A DNA stretch of 53,217 nt, taken from a virus. Below the pieces are notes generated by a model that saw only the letters and a list, made by a program, of their open reading frames with translations, made no database searches and was not told where the DNA came from. Positions 21,138 through 28,121 of the stretch are shown here, one piece after another; the first letter of the stretch is position 1; each line of letters begins with the position of its first letter. The stretch covers positions 1 through 53,217 of IMG/VR virus record IMGVR_UViG_3300009548_000009, one strand, 5' to 3'. Both the position numbers and the translations under genes were made by a program.

Positions 21138-21560
21138 TCAATAATTTCCGTGTCGTTCGTTTTTTCTCCCATTATAATAATCTCTAGCCTTTTCTTCCGT
21201 GATCCAACCAGTAGAGATCAATTCAGTTACTCGACCGTACGGTGGCTTAAATCCTTTATACGTCGTGTGAGTTGGGTTTTGGCAGCGTGTATGGTCGCAG
21301 CATACAAAAAGCTTACGTCTGTCTGGTAGCGTGTACCATGTTGTCAAAAAGAGATATCTGCGAATTTGAACGTATCTCCCTTGACCATCATCTGTCTCCA
21401 CCATCTCCTTAGTTAGATAAAGTTGACCTGTATCGTCCTTATCTTTCAGAGTCCAACACCCTGGTTCAAAACATCCGTCTATCCTATCTCGCAGCTCTTT
21501 TCTTATCCGGACGTGGTTTTGTTCGGAGAGTCCCGGTCTAAGTCGGAAGATATTTGCCAT
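21138..21560 (-). CDS. HNH-like (degenerate) treble-clef protein
   Basis: A 140-residue protein. The order GCFEPGCWTL, RRYLFLTTWYTLP, FVCCDHTRCQNPTHTTY matches the phage HNH family whose final motif is C-x-NP-x-H. The usual central catalytic His is not evident, so it may be a DNA-binding relic. The ATG at 21560 is preferred: a TATA box ends 20 bases before it, so the longer upstream frame would lie within the promoter. It is divergent from the plus-strand RHH gene. Confidence 0.6.
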   Translation of the reverse strand: MANIFRLRPGLSEQNHVRIRKELRDRIDGCFEPGCWTLKDKDDTGQLYLTKEMVETDDGQGRYVQIRRYLFLTTWYTLPDRRKLFVCCDHTRCQNPTHTTYKGFKPPYGRVTELISTGWITEEKARDYYNGRKNERHGNY

Positions 21561-21882
21561 AAATATTAGTGTGTGCTGATTATATATAAAAGAGTTGCAA
21601 ATCTGTAAATCTGTACCGACTCCGCGAAGCAATCTCCTCCTAACGAAAGTGATATTCAGATGTGCGTGCTATTTACCAACTTATTTATAGTATAAAATAC
21701 AATAACAAACGAAGGATTTTTTTGATTAACTTACTCACTCTTTTTTTGAGAGGGGTCTTTCGGAAGCTAACACAGGTTTACAGATTTGTAACTTTTTTAT
21801 AAAGGATCTGTAAGTTTAATCCAGCTTAACTTTCTCATCACAATCATAACCTTTATCATCTCTCCTTATAAGGTTACAACTT
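21561..21882. promoter_or_regulatory. Divergent control region with repeated ATCTGTA operators
   Basis: This 322-bp gap between divergent genes holds no gene. CTTTTATATATA at 21581 to 21592 is a TATA box for the minus gene, spaced for a leaderless or nearly leaderless mRNA. CAAATCTGTAAA at 21598 to 21609 is the exact reverse complement of TTTACAGATTTG at 21777 to 21788. Further ATCTGTA cores are at 21609 to 21615 and 21806 to 21812. The four cores in opposing orientations next to both promoters look like operators, possibly for the RHH protein encoded alongside. An AT-rich stretch near 21690 to 21720 could hold another promoter. Confidence 0.6.
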
Positions 21883-22203
21883 ATGCCATCAATCAAACTG
21901 GATCTCGACGATGATCTCTTAGAGAAAGTAGAGCGGGACACTCTTGACAACGGCACATCTAGGCAGAAGGTCATTCAACATGCCGTTGAGATATATTACT
22001 CATCAGAAGCGCATAATATTGATCTGCTTAAAAAAGAGCTGGAACACAGGGGTGAATTGCTGCAGCTGCGAGAGAAAGAATATACAAAGCTTAACTTTGA
22101 TTTTGAATGGTTACGGGGGCAGTATGATCTCGTTACGACAAAACTTCTACCTGCAGCGGAGCCTTGGTGGAAGCGATGGTTTAGGAGGAAAAATAAAGAC
22201 TGA
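21883..22203 (+). CDS. Ribbon-helix-helix protein with coiled-coil tail (only plus-strand gene)
   Basis: A 106-residue protein. Residues 1 to 45 are an RHH domain (strand SIKLDLDDDLLEKVE, helices through SRQKVIQHAVEIYYSS). Residues 45 to 85 form a charged helix. The C-terminus is Trp/Arg-rich (WWKRWFRRKNKD), perhaps membrane- or nucleic-acid-contacting. AAGG precedes the ATG. It is the only gene on this strand and faces a control region with repeated operators, so it is a good candidate for the switch between early and late expression. That role is inference. Confidence 0.7.
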   Translation: MPSIKLDLDDDLLEKVERDTLDNGTSRQKVIQHAVEIYYSSEAHNIDLLKKELEHRGELLQLREKEYTKLNFDFEWLRGQYDLVTTKLLPAAEPWWKRWFRRKNKD

Positions 22204-22260
22204 GATGAGCTTCGTTATTTCGCTTTTTGCTTATTTCACGAAATTATTTCTCACCACATT

Positions 22261-22776
22261 CTATACAGGTCCCCCGTTTGCTGTGCCGTAAGTAACAAAC
22301 TCATCCTGCTGGAACGCTATATTAATCAAAGCTCCAAATAAACTCAAGCTTGCTGTCTGGGTTGAGTAACGGTTTATCGTTGGTGTGTGTCCCATAACCT
22401 GCTCGTATATGGCGCTGTTAACCGGGGTGTGTGGGCTATATCCAAAGCTCGTGCTGTTAAAGAAGTTACTCGCGTCGTTCGTATTGTCAAACTGTTTTAT
22501 GTTTAGGGCATAGGTATACATTGAGCCGTTCGACCAGATCAAGGTCGGCGTTGTGTTCTGTAGCGTCATAGAGACCTGCACAGCGTCGGAGCCGTTCTGA
22601 ACTATATTGGAACTGATTAAGGTTAGTCCAGAGTTGTCTCTAGTCGAATTTACAAACGCATTTGCATAGGCGTTCACATGTGACGTTTTAATTAAAGGGG
22701 GCAGCGAGGTGCATCCGGCTCCAGCTATAAATAATGTCATTATGAGTACGGTAATAACTAGTAATTTTTTTATCAT
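22261..22776 (-). CDS. Secreted lipoprotein
   Basis: A 171-residue protein with an N-terminal signal (IKKLLVITVLIMTLFIAGAG) followed by Cys, a lipobox-like cleavage site. The mature part is Asn/Ser/Thr-rich and predicted to be beta-rich, like many archaeal cell-surface lipoproteins. The ATG at 22776 has AGGTGA eight bases upstream. A surface protein made by a resident virus often acts in superinfection exclusion; that is inference. Confidence 0.65.
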   Translation of the reverse strand: MIKKLLVITVLIMTLFIAGAGCTSLPPLIKTSHVNAYANAFVNSTRDNSGLTLISSNIVQNGSDAVQVSMTLQNTTPTLIWSNGSMYTYALNIKQFDNTNDASNFFNSTSFGYSPHTPVNSAIYEQVMGHTPTINRYSTQTASLSLFGALINIAFQQDEFVTYGTANGGPV

Positions 22777-22777
22777 T

Positions 22778-22933
22778 TCACTCACCTTGCCGTAAACTGA
22801 TTAACCGCCGCGTTAATAGGTGCTGGATAACCTCATCCCACGTCACGCGTCTGTTCTGTTCTTTTGATCTCTCTTGCTTTATTCGCTGTAGCTCCCAGTA
22901 TGTTTTATCACTTAATGGTATTGATTTATTCAT
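22778..22933 (-). CDS. Small VapB-type/RHH antitoxin-like protein
   Basis: A 51-residue protein starting MNKSIPLSDKTYWELQRIKQ with following VTWDEVIQHLLTRRL. The pattern matches short archaeal VapB-like antitoxins. No PIN-domain toxin follows; the next gene is the lipoprotein, whose ribosome site lies in its 3' end. It may be a free regulator. Confidence 0.6.
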   Translation of the reverse strand: MNKSIPLSDKTYWELQRIKQERSKEQNRRVTWDEVIQHLLTRRLISLRQGE

Positions 22934-23087
22934 TTTTTACCTTCTTATCGTCCTTATTATCAAAATATCTCTCCCAAAACTCTTGGTATTCTTTGTATTC
23001 TTTACATGTAAGTGTGCAAGCGTCTTCCTCATACAACTTACCTTGACAACCATCACAAGGACTTTTCATAATGTTCTCCATATCCAT
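22926..23087 (-). CDS. Tiny cysteine-containing protein
   Basis: A 53-residue protein with CDGCQGK and a later C-x7-C pair (CTLTC), then an acidic/aromatic helix. GAGGTGA precedes the ATG. First gene after a TATA box. Possible zinc site; function unknown. Confidence 0.55.
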   Translation of the reverse strand: MDMENIMKSPCDGCQGKLYEEDACTLTCKEYKEYQEFWERYFDNKDDKKVKNE

Positions 23088-23114
23088 TCACCTCATTGTA
23101 GTTATCCTACAATA

Positions 23115-23146
23115 ATACTATAATACACTAATAGTATATATAATTA
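23115..23146 (-). promoter_or_regulatory. Promoter with inverted repeat ATACTAT-N9-ATAGTAT
   Basis: A TATA box (ATTATATATAC on the minus strand, about 23136 to 23146) lies 49 bases before the ATG at 23087. An inverted repeat with 7-bp arms (23115 to 23121 and 23131 to 23137) overlaps it. It would drive the cysteine protein, antitoxin-like and lipoprotein genes under operator control. Confidence 0.6.
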
Positions 23147-23282
23147 CCTAACACACCTACACAAAGCTCAGTCCTAGCAAAAAGGCTACGCTATCTTTAT
23201 ATACGGACTCTCAAAATCGCGATTGGACTGCGGAGTGGCCTTGTTTTCTATGGTGCAGCAATAACACTAAGGAGTTAAGGGT
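23147..23282. other. Non-coding gap without assigned content
   Basis: No open frame of note. A plus-strand CTTTATATAC at 23195 to 23204 could be a TATA box for a short RNA, but nothing after it forms a clear structure. Confidence 0.4.
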
Positions 23283-23314
23283 AAAAAAGAGAAAAGAAGG
23301 GCATTATAGCCCTT
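23283..23314 (-). terminator. Hairpin plus U-rich tract ending the late operon
   Basis: On the minus strand a six-base-pair stem AAGGGC/GCCCTT with a six-base loop is followed by CTTTTCTCTTTTTT. It starts three bases after the stop of the 64-residue membrane-protein gene and is the natural end of the structural and lysis operon. Confidence 0.75.
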
Positions 23315-23317
23315 GAC

Positions 23318-23512
23318 CTACTCGGCCTTTTCGACAAACTTTAGGACCACGGTCAGTATAACACCCGCAAAAAGTAGGATCGCAGATTCTAGGGCGCTTA
23401 GGTGTACATAGCTTTGTAACGCATTTACGCCAGCTAGCAACATGCTTATAATAAGCACCCACACCCATGCCCCTGGAAGCGTTCCTGACGCCTTGAGCAT
23501 ATATCTTGCCAT
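23318..23512 (-). CDS. Small two-span membrane protein, holin candidate
   Basis: A 64-residue protein with two membrane segments (WVWVLIISMLLAGVNAL and SAILLFAGVILTVVLKF) and a short charged tail. GGAGG precedes the ATG. It is the last gene before a terminator, downstream of tail-fibre genes where lysis genes usually lie. Size and topology fit a class II holin; no family is identified. Confidence 0.55.
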   Translation of the reverse strand: MARYMLKASGTLPGAWVWVLIISMLLAGVNALQSYVHLSALESAILLFAGVILTVVLKFVEKAE

Positions 23513-23534
23513 GCTATCCTCCAGTGTTTAGGTA

Positions 23535-23720
23535 TTAGCCGCTCAAATTTATCTCTGCGCTGGCCGGCAGTATGGTTAGCACAGCGTTCAAGACAGCCGT
23601 TATCAAAGAGATCATCTCAGTCTCCGTGGGTGTTAGCGCAGAGTCCGACTGGACTAAGGCATTTAACCCACCAAGTATAACGCTAACGACTATGCGGAGA
23701 TCGACAGTTGTAGTACTCAT
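23535..23720 (-). CDS. Small hydrophobic protein of the lysis-like cluster
   Basis: A 61-residue protein starting MSTTTVDLRIVVSVILGGLN with two moderately hydrophobic segments. GGAGGTGA lies about seven bases before the ATG at 23720, so the longer frame from 23738 is not preferred. It may act with the neighbouring holin-like protein. Confidence 0.5.
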   Translation of the reverse strand: MSTTTVDLRIVVSVILGGLNALVQSDSALTPTETEMISLITAVLNAVLTILPASAEINLSG

Positions 23721-23767
23721 TTTCTTTATCACCTCCATTTATGTTGATTGTTTTATAAAGATCTATT

Positions 23768-24217
23768 TTAATGATGGAACCAAACAAACGCGCTCACTAA
23801 CGCACCGATAACTAACATTAATAATGTATTTATGTATTTCTGTATAAAAGACTGCTGCTCTGATTCTTCCGTTGCACTCTTCAAAGTTAGGCTGGCCACC
23901 TTCCCTAAAATAGTATCCTGAGCTGTATCTATATTATCGAGCCGCGCTATAACGACGTCCTGTTTTGTTGAAATATACTTTAGTTTTACCCCTAATTCTA
24001 TGATCTGGTCATGAGACTTATCAGCCAGCTCCGTCGCATCGCATGTGTCTTTGTCTATCCCACCCAGCTCGGCAGTTACCCCCTTCATCCGTTCCTGAAT
24101 GACAATTACCGCGTCATGGGCTTCACGCGCCAAGCGTTCTAGCTCTTCAATCCTTGGCCCGCGCTCGATTGATTGTACGTTTAATGCGTCTTGTGCATCT
24201 TGTGCTCTGTCTTCCAT
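23768..24217 (-). CDS. Coiled-coil protein with C-terminal membrane anchor (XhlA-like plan)
   Basis: A 149-residue protein. Residues 1 to 125 are charged helices with heptads (IEELERLAREAHDAVIVIQE, then VVIARLDNIDTAQDTILGKV). Residues 126 to 147 are one membrane segment. Phage haemolysin/XhlA-type lysis accessories share this plan, but no sequence match is claimed. It lies among the small membrane proteins at the end of the late operon. Confidence 0.5.
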   Translation of the reverse strand: MEDRAQDAQDALNVQSIERGPRIEELERLAREAHDAVIVIQERMKGVTAELGGIDKDTCDATELADKSHDQIIELGVKLKYISTKQDVVIARLDNIDTAQDTILGKVASLTLKSATEESEQQSFIQKYINTLLMLVIGALVSAFVWFHH

Positions 24218-24225
24218 GTATCTAT

Positions 24226-24393
24226 TTAACCCCCGTGTCGTGCCATATCAAAAAAGAATATAGTGACCGCAGATAGCCCCGCGTAGACTGCCGCTGAAAA
24301 GCTGGCTGAGATAATAAGGAGTGGTTGTAAAAGCATTCCATCCGTAAGGAAGAACGCCTGAAGCACAATAAACATCACTACGGTTATAATCAT
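24226..24393 (-). CDS. Small two-span membrane protein
   Basis: A 55-residue protein starting MIITVVMFIVLQAFFLTDGM, with two hydrophobic segments and a short basic end. The same frame is open for about 18 more codons upstream (Lys/Ser/Trp-rich) to the end of the preceding gene, where AGGAG occurs. No ATG, GTG or TTG is available there, so the true start is uncertain. Confidence 0.5.
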   Translation of the reverse strand: MIITVVMFIVLQAFFLTDGMLLQPLLIISASFSAAVYAGLSAVTIFFFDMARHGG

Positions 24394-24436
24394 TAATCTT
24401 TTGCGTTTTGTCCACCATGACTTTGGCGTAGATGAT

Positions 24437-24724
24437 TTAGTTGCTTTTTTTCTCCTGTTCAGACTCGGCTGCCGTGTGTCTCTCAGCCGCCTCCTCTACG
24501 GACAACTCTTTAGCCTTCTTTCGGGCAAATATAGACCTGAGCATCTCTCGCCCTTCTGGGGTCGTGTAAAGGTATATCTCAGTATCTTTCTTGCAGCGTA
24601 AGCATATCCAGGTGCGGCCCTTCTTGCCACCTACGAGGTCGAGCTCTTTGGCGGTATTCCCACAGATGTCACACCCCTCTTTAGGGATCTTGACCCGCAA
24701 CCATTCAATCTCTTCTTCTGCCAT
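24437..24724 (-). CDS. Zinc-ribbon protein
   Basis: A 95-residue protein with CDICGNTAKE and CLRCKKDTE about 24 residues apart, then a charged helical tail. Canonical zinc ribbon. It sits between receptor-binding and lysis-like genes; function unknown. Confidence 0.6.
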   Translation of the reverse strand: MAEEEIEWLRVKIPKEGCDICGNTAKELDLVGGKKGRTWICLRCKKDTEIYLYTTPEGREMLRSIFARKKAKELSVEEAAERHTAAESEQEKKSN

Positions 24725-24725
24725 T

Positions 24726-24899
24726 TTAGCCTTTATCCTCTTCTCTTTGTCTCTCTCGTAGCTTTTCTATTATCTTAGCCGCCTCTTCATCGCTCAACTC
24801 GTCGTACACGCTTTTCGCGCAGACTTCAGTAAGAAATCCGTTTAGCTCATCTTCTGTAAACTCTGTAATGAGCTCATATACGCGTGTTATGGTGTCCAT
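24726..24899 (-). CDS. Small acidic helical protein
   Basis: A 57-residue protein starting MDTITRVYELITEFTEDELN, with a Glu/Arg-rich C-terminal helix. Its stop ends one base before the next ATG. No family is recognised. Confidence 0.5.
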   Translation of the reverse strand: MDTITRVYELITEFTEDELNGFLTEVCAKSVYDELSDEEAAKIIEKLRERQREEDKG

Positions 24900-24902
24900 T
24901 TT

Positions 24903-25076
24903 TTACTCACCTGTTTTCTTACCTTCCTCCCACTTTTCCTTGCAGCCTGGAGCCGCTGATTTCTTCCCGTGAAAGACGTGTCGTTTTCCTTCTACTATCT
25001 TAATCTGTCGCAGTTCACGGTTTCCTATCTGCAGCCCACAGTGTGAGCATGTTTCTGTTTCCATTTCTGTTTCCAT
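24903..25076 (-). CDS. Tiny zinc protein
   Basis: A 57-residue protein starting METEMETETCSHCGLQIGNR with a later Cys and His pair. The ATG at 25076 has GGAG ten bases before it. The N-terminal METE duplication reflects a 12-base tandem repeat in the DNA. Confidence 0.55.
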   Translation of the reverse strand: METEMETETCSHCGLQIGNRELRQIKIVEGKRHVFHGKKSAAPGCKEKWEEGKKTGE

Positions 25077-25083
25077 TTCTACT

Positions 25084-26280
25084 CTACTCCGCACTTGGTA
25101 TATACTGAAGTCTTGCGCCCTCCGCTACTGTGTCAACCACTTCATACCGCTGCGCGAAAATCCCTGCCGCAGTGCCATCGTTGTATAGTCCACCCGCGAC
25201 CAAAACGTTATTGCCAGTACTAGCCATCCACGTTTCGTCGCAGAAGTACGTGCTCGCCGATCCGCTGCCTGTAATCGGTAGGAAATAACACGTATTAGCC
25301 CCGAATATACCAGTAGGAATCATTGCTTTTATCCAACTCCCCCCCGCACCGTTCAAAATCGTGCCATATGAGACATACGGCGATGCGTAGTCAGCCCATT
25401 GATAATATGTCGGTCTGGTTCGGCTCTGTGGGGCTATCCACGCGGCTAGTGAAGTGTTAACGTTTAGCCCATCTATCACAGTTCTTTGGTTCCCCCAGAG
25501 ATTTTCGATTCCTCGATAACTCATAGCAGTTGTGCTGTTTCCGGTCGTTCCATAAGACAAGTTCCCACGATCCGTTCCTGTTGTCCCAGTCGCACCGGTG
25601 TTTGCCAATGCGCCAGCACCCGTTATCCCATTACCAATCGCGCTTTGAGAATTAAGTGACGCGTATTCAATTATATAAAGCAGTTGCAGCGCCGAGAGTG
25701 CTTGTATGTTCATCAGTTCCCACCCCGTATCCCTAGCTTCTGCGTATGAGCGCGCTACTGTATTCGTTTCAAAGGTAGTTGGCGTCACCCCTGCTACGGA
25801 GTCGATCATTATTGTATTTTGGTTTAGGTACCCCTCAAATGCGCTTACATAAGCATAATCGACATAGTTTCCATCAACTACAAAGAGTTGGTGCGTGTCC
25901 GCTTCGGTAAGCGTATGCGTGAGGCCGGAGTGTAATGTAACCGTGCTTCCTATATCCCCCATATCAGCGATATAAAACCTTGCTTCCCCTGAACCATAAT
26001 AATATGTCTCCATATAACACAAAAACGCTGGGATCTGCACCATCACCTGCCCTAGCGAGCCGGTGTTCGTATCGATATAACATCGCGTGCCCCATGTCGA
26101 TGTCACGGTGCCATCGTCCCACAGGTTAACGCGCCGCATATTCTCCCACGTGCCGAACGAATTAAATAACGTGCCGCCGCTCGCGGGGCCTGTGTAAGTT
26201 CCATTCGTGCCGTCATGTCCTATCCTCGTCAGCGTCGGCGACGAAGCATTACCAGCCCAGTTTACCCCGATTATTGTCAT
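25084..26280 (-). CDS. Receptor-binding tail protein with C-type-lectin-like fold (paralogue 1)
   Basis: A 398-residue protein. From about residue 180 it carries LLYIIEYASLNSQ and AMSYRGIENLWGN, followed by DGLN. The C-terminal GGLYNDGTAAGIF then GARLQYI is the pattern of C-type-lectin/FGE-like phage receptor-binding proteins and of diversity-generating-retroelement targets. The gene two bases-to-eleven upstream encodes a longer paralogue. No reverse transcriptase is in the window, so diversification by such an element is not supported here. It probably recognises host surface glycans or proteins. Confidence 0.7.
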   Translation of the reverse strand: MTIIGVNWAGNASSPTLTRIGHDGTNGTYTGPASGGTLFNSFGTWENMRRVNLWDDGTVTSTWGTRCYIDTNTGSLGQVMVQIPAFLCYMETYYYGSGEARFYIADMGDIGSTVTLHSGLTHTLTEADTHQLFVVDGNYVDYAYVSAFEGYLNQNTIMIDSVAGVTPTTFETNTVARSYAEARDTGWELMNIQALSALQLLYIIEYASLNSQSAIGNGITGAGALANTGATGTTGTDRGNLSYGTTGNSTTAMSYRGIENLWGNQRTVIDGLNVNTSLAAWIAPQSRTRPTYYQWADYASPYVSYGTILNGAGGSWIKAMIPTGIFGANTCYFLPITGSGSASTYFCDETWMASTGNNVLVAGGLYNDGTAAGIFAQRYEVVDTVAEGARLQYIPSAE

Positions 26281-26291
26281 TTTTCTCTCCC

Positions 26292-28121
26292 CTAATATTT
26301 GTAATACTGTATAGGCGGTCGGATATACTGAAGCCGCGTTCCGGTCACTGCGTCCGAAGAGGTGTAGCCAAACGTTACATCCTCACTGAATATTCCGCTA
26401 CCAAGTCCGGTATTGTAACTACCACCCACCCTTGGAAATCTTGGCACTGACCAGTCGCTTACGGTGTAAACTGCACACATATACGACGTCGTTGACCCAC
26501 CCATCTGATATTTTTCAAACTGCCAGTTATCATTCTGATATGAATCCCACCCAGTAGGGTACATTGGATTGCCGCTCGTCGTGGCAGCCGTATATGATGT
26601 CTGCACGTAGGGCCATTCCATTATTCCCGCTATGTTTATCAGCTCTAACGTGGACCCCGCGATTGCCTTTGCAGTACCGGCTACTGCTGAGATGCATATA
26701 TAATAAGAGTAACTTGACCCGACGCTGAGGCCCGGGTTATTAAAGCCAGGATTAGTAAAGGTGGGGGCGACAGTTTTGTTTGTGTTTATGCTCGCGGGGT
26801 AAAATGTACCCTGCCAGACGAGTGAGTCGTATGCACCGGGGGGGGCTCCTGTCGCTGGGGTGGAACCTCCAGCCAGGGTTCGGTATATCGCCACATTAAC
26901 ACCATCTGCATGTGATCCTCCCCAAGGAATAGTATTATTCTGGAATGTTATCGATGCGGCGACCTGAACCTGTGTATTCGTCGTAACAATCGTAGCTGCA
27001 AGGCCAGTAAAGGCGTATGATGTGCCACTTGTGGAATAGTTAGCCCCTAACGTTCCTGTAGTATATGGGGTGCCAGTAATAATTTGGTCTGCCGTATCGG
27101 AACCAGTGAAGTTGACCCAGATACTCCTGTCTGTCGCGATATTGATGCCATCGAGCATCGCATAAATATTCCCCCAGAGGTTTTCAATCCCTCGATAGCT
27201 CATTGCATATACGGGGTTGCCGCCTATGGTATTACACCGCACTTGTCCGCTGCTGTTGCCCAAGTCATAAGAGTGTAAGCCGTGTGCATTGACGTCTGTC
27301 GAGGATGTCCAACCTGTTTTCTCTATCGCGGTGTCGTTGGTTATGCCAGCACTTAGTCCCCCTTGTGCCGTTGACTGAGACGGTACCATGCTGTTGAGTG
27401 ACGCGTACTCGACAAGATACAGTAGTTCCAGCATGTTCCACGTCTGCCAGTCAATCATGCCAAAATCATACACGTTTGTCGGCCCTGCTCGCGTACAGTT
27501 CAATCCTGTATTTGATGCATAATCTCGGAACGTTGCGCGGGTTTGCCCCGTTGACGGGGTAACGTTTGCGATGCTGTCGAGATTGGGATACGTTGCACTA
27601 ATCGTCGGATCGATATATGCGTCATACGCGGCTACGTAAATGAAATCCAGAACGTTCGCAGTCACACCGCTTTGGCCGCGCAAGAATGCTGGATGCAGTG
27701 TGTAGCCCTCTTTAGGAAACGGGGAGACCCAGTACTGCCATATGCCTGTTGTTGGTGTATTCCTCAAAATTAGATACCAGAACTTAGGAATCTCCACCAT
27801 GATTAGTGTGGAACCAGTAAGTGACTCATTAAACGTGCTGATTCCTGCCCCATCAACTTCGCCATGAGTTGAGACATAATCCCCATTGCGGTTCATCTCT
27901 ACTCGCCGGATGCCACTCCAAGGCATGTAACTATCAAAATCAGAGGTATATACTGTATACGTCGCCGTGGAAGGTACAGATGTATCCACGCTCAAATCTG
28001 CAGCATCTCCAATCCGGGTCAAACATGCATTCGGGTCTGAGTTTGATGTATCCCACTGAACCCCGAACGCAAGGTTTGGCCTATAAACGTCATAATCGTT
28101 GTACCGTATTCCGACGGTCAT
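26292..28121 (-). CDS. Receptor-binding tail protein with C-type-lectin-like fold and inserted Ig/FN3-like domain (paralogue 2)
   Basis: A 609-residue paralogue of the next gene. It shares LLYLVEYASLNS, AMSYRGIENLWGN, DGIN and the C-terminal GGSYNTGLGSGIF then GTRLQYI. Between DGIN and the C-terminal block it has about 160 extra residues, Thr/Gly/Ser-rich with alternating strands (YAFTGLAATIVTTNTQVQVA, SYSYYICISAVAGTAKAIAG), resembling a fibronectin III or Ig-like fold. Such domains often decorate phage tail proteins. It starts in an overlap with the hub gene. Confidence 0.7.
   Translation of the reverse strand: MTVGIRYNDYDVYRPNLAFGVQWDTSNSDPNACLTRIGDAADLSVDTSVPSTATYTVYTSDFDSYMPWSGIRRVEMNRNGDYVSTHGEVDGAGISTFNESLTGSTLIMVEIPKFWYLILRNTPTTGIWQYWVSPFPKEGYTLHPAFLRGQSGVTANVLDFIYVAAYDAYIDPTISATYPNLDSIANVTPSTGQTRATFRDYASNTGLNCTRAGPTNVYDFGMIDWQTWNMLELLYLVEYASLNSMVPSQSTAQGGLSAGITNDTAIEKTGWTSSTDVNAHGLHSYDLGNSSGQVRCNTIGGNPVYAMSYRGIENLWGNIYAMLDGINIATDRSIWVNFTGSDTADQIITGTPYTTGTLGANYSTSGTSYAFTGLAATIVTTNTQVQVAASITFQNNTIPWGGSHADGVNVAIYRTLAGGSTPATGAPPGAYDSLVWQGTFYPASINTNKTVAPTFTNPGFNNPGLSVGSSYSYYICISAVAGTAKAIAGSTLELINIAGIMEWPYVQTSYTAATTSGNPMYPTGWDSYQNDNWQFEKYQMGGSTTSYMCAVYTVSDWSVPRFPRVGGSYNTGLGSGIFSEDVTFGYTSSDAVTGTRLQYIRPPIQYYKY

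Noticed and set aside
23195-23282. Plus-strand TATA box with a short non-coding RNA
   Set aside because: Only the TATA-like string supports it; no structure, terminator or conserved pattern follows.
25084-28121. Diversity-generating retroelement
   Set aside because: The lectin-like fold resembles known targets, but no reverse transcriptase or template repeat is visible.
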